Made by a program: the position numbers and the translations under genes
Assembly: GCA_036852015.1 (NCBI GenBank)
Contig: JAANDG010000232.1
Span: forward strand, 1 to 64,000
Reading direction: 5' to 3'
DNA from: Pelodera strongyloides
Lineage: Eukaryota; Nematoda; Chromadorea; Rhabditida; Rhabditidae
Length of the DNA: 64,000 nucleotides
Shown: positions 39,801-42,800 of the stretch, in pieces
Numbering within the stretch: position 1 is the stretch's first letter
Layout: every line of letters starts with the position of its first letter
The notes under the pieces: generated by a model
The model's input: the letters and a program-made list of their open reading frames with translations, nothing else
Told to the model about the DNA's origin: nothing
Database searches by the model: none

Positions 39801-42800
39801 GAAAAGCTTATTATAGAAATTATTATAATTTAATTTAGATGCATGGGCTGGGGTGGCTCATTCTCCGACGAACCGCTCAGTCAACTTTTACACGCAATTC
39901 TACACGAAAGTTCCGTCACGCACTTGGATCGATGGAGAATTAACGTGGAGCCGAATTTGTCAACACCACTGGATTCGTCGGATGATTTGGGTAAGTTTTG
40001 ATATTAAAGATAAAGTGATAAATTGCACCGGGTTATATCAACCGAATCGGCAGAAACGGTGCACCGGGGTCCGGTTCATTTCTGACGCCATACTGGCCGC
40101 CGGTTTTACCCAGCTACTACACCTTTGGGGTGAAGGGGTCCCGGGCAGGGATCGAACCAACGAACGACTGCGTTTAGCAAGGCGCTTGCCACTGCGCCAC
40201 GCCCTCCAATTTTGAAATTGCAAATGGCAATCAATAAATTGTAGCTAACATGATGAAATAGAGAATGACGAAACTAAAGCACAAAAAGAATCTAGGAATT
40301 GCGCCGTTCATGAAGAGCTTGGACAAAACTTTGTGTTTACTGGGTTCTACGTTACTATTTTAAAGCGAACATCAAGCCTAATTCACAGAGATTCTATAAC
40401 GCGCTGTCACATACCGTAGTTTAAAAATACCGTAGTTTAAAAAAATTCCTGAAATTCTTCGCTTTCTGAAACTTTTCTGGTTCAATACCAAGATCAAAAT
40501 TTGTGTGTGCAAAATTGTGTCAGGCAATAGTTCAATAGTAACTCGTCGGGGATCCCTTGGGGCAGTATCCGATAGTTTTGGATCTTATACTATGTTATAC
40601 TATAACAGTCATCGCTAATTGTAAATATACTTTAGGCGATGCCGTCCAATCGTCTCTCCCTCTCACTGTGATGAACAATTACTTCAGTATCGGAGCCGAC
40701 GCACATGTTGCTCTACAATTTCATCATTCGAGAAGTTTGTACTTTACATTTCTACTTTTGTCTTTGTACCTTTTGTAGTTTGACTTTGCTTTCGTTAGAG
40801 AAATTATCTGAATTATATTGTTGGCAAAATACTATCACGCTGTTACACACTGTTACACGGTCGAAACGAAACTTCACCCGGTTAGAGGAGAAAAAATCGG
40901 ATAAGATCATGTAGATCATGCACAGCACAAGATCAGATCAAGATCAGATCAAGCACAAGATATCATGCATCACAATATCATGCACAGGCATGAAAATCAC
41001 AATATCATGCACAGGCATGAAAATAATTTCCATAATGTGCACTACACAGGAGTGTTGTCCAGCGCAGACTTCGAAACCACGTGCCATCCAGCTTTTAAAT
41101 CCCCATCTTACAGTCTCTAGTTTAGGTGCCAACCCACAGATGTTGAACAGCCGACTGAAGAATCGAATCGCCTACGGTGGTTTGGGCACAATTGACTTGT
41201 TCAAGAGAAGCTGGAAGGATCTGAGTGATTATGTCAGATTGGAGGTACCAAGAATTTCTAAAACAAGATTAATGGTTAAAGCAGGACTGTTCTTCAGGGC
41301 CCGGAAGGGATCCCTGCAGTCCGCTCTGGTCTACCGAAGTAGTGCGCTCCAGCCAGAGAAATAGGCCATCTTAGATTACGGAATGGGTGGCCAGACCTGA
41401 TCCAAGAAGCCTCCCCAAGTTCTCACCTGGTACCGTTTTTACCACCCGATCGGTACAACCAGCTAGAAATTTTAGTTCAATTAGTCATTTGCTCACTTTT
41501 TTATTCAGCAATGAAAGTATATTTATGACGATACTCAGGAAAGCCAATTTACACATAATGCATGCGAATGCAGTTGCACAAACCACATGCCATACCGCTT
41601 TAAATTTTAGTGCGACGGCGTTGACCTGACTCCCCGGATCAAAGAGCTGAAGTTGCACTGTATTCTATTTCACAACATCACCTATTATGCCGGAGGTACG
41701 GTACCATGGCCGACGGATGGTGATGATCAACGCAGACCCTCGTCATGTGACGGGAAAATTGAAGTTCTTGGATTTACGACAGCAACTCTTGTAGGTTTTC
41801 TGTACTTCATAGGATGTCTAGCTAATTAGTAAAACAGACCTTACAGCAATTACAGGCTCGGTCAATGACTCAATGAAAACCCTCTTTCCGGATATTATTC
41901 CCAAATAACAAGAAAAATAACCAATGGGTTTGAAGAAGAGAGCAAGAGAGGGAGGATAGAGAGAAAGAGAGAGAGAGAGAGAAAGAGAGATACAGAGCTA
42001 GAGCGATATGATAGAGAGAAAACTACAAGGAGCTGTAATTTCAAAGTTTAGGCCGCACTACAAATGGGCGGTAAAGGCGAACGACTGGCGCAGTGCTCCA
42101 GTGTGCGTGTGGTGACGAGCAAGGCGATTCCCATGCAGGTAAGACATTGTACATTACAACTTACACCAATATACTTTGCATAATTTGCACACATTAGCTG
42201 CACTTTTTGCTCCGCAAGTGCGCCACAGGAGCGCCAATGGGACTTGTGCGCGTTTCGTAAACACCACTCGCACTCTTGACGCCGCTCCGTCCTGGCTTTT
42301 GTTTTTGGTGCCGCGACCGCGCTGCGTGTTTATATTTCGATTATATTTTCAGGTTGACGGGGAGCCATGTCTTCTGGCTCCGAGCCTAATACTCCTCCAA
42401 TTTCACAGCAAAGTCCCAATGCTGAGGAGAGAAAAGAAATCGATGATGGCCAATCATGTTAGAAAAGGTCTGTTTATTGATTTATTGATTTATTGATTTA
42501 TTGATTTATGCCGTGACGCAATTGACATGCAGACCGTAGACATCAAAGACATTGATTTTCGTTCTGTGGTCAACTAATTAATGGGTTTGCCGGGCAAAGT
42601 CACTATTGACCACTTTTGACGAAATATAACATGTTTCAAAAACCGGCTGTTATTCCGCTTTAACTTAGATGTAATTTAAATGCATACATAAATCTCATTA
42701 CGCTTCAGAGCCTGCGCATTCTGTTCAAGGATTTAAATACATAACGTTTGGCAGAGGTACTGAGCAGTAGGCGACGAGTTCCAGATGAAAAATTGCTCGA

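Noticed and set aside
39840..39900. tRNA-like GGGGTGGCTCATTC near exon 31
   Set aside because: This is coding sequence of the catalytic domain (GWGGSFSDE), and no B-box follows.
41695..41700. GTACGG as a donor inside exon 34
   Set aside because: The kinase homology (AGGTVPWP and onward) continues without a break across it.
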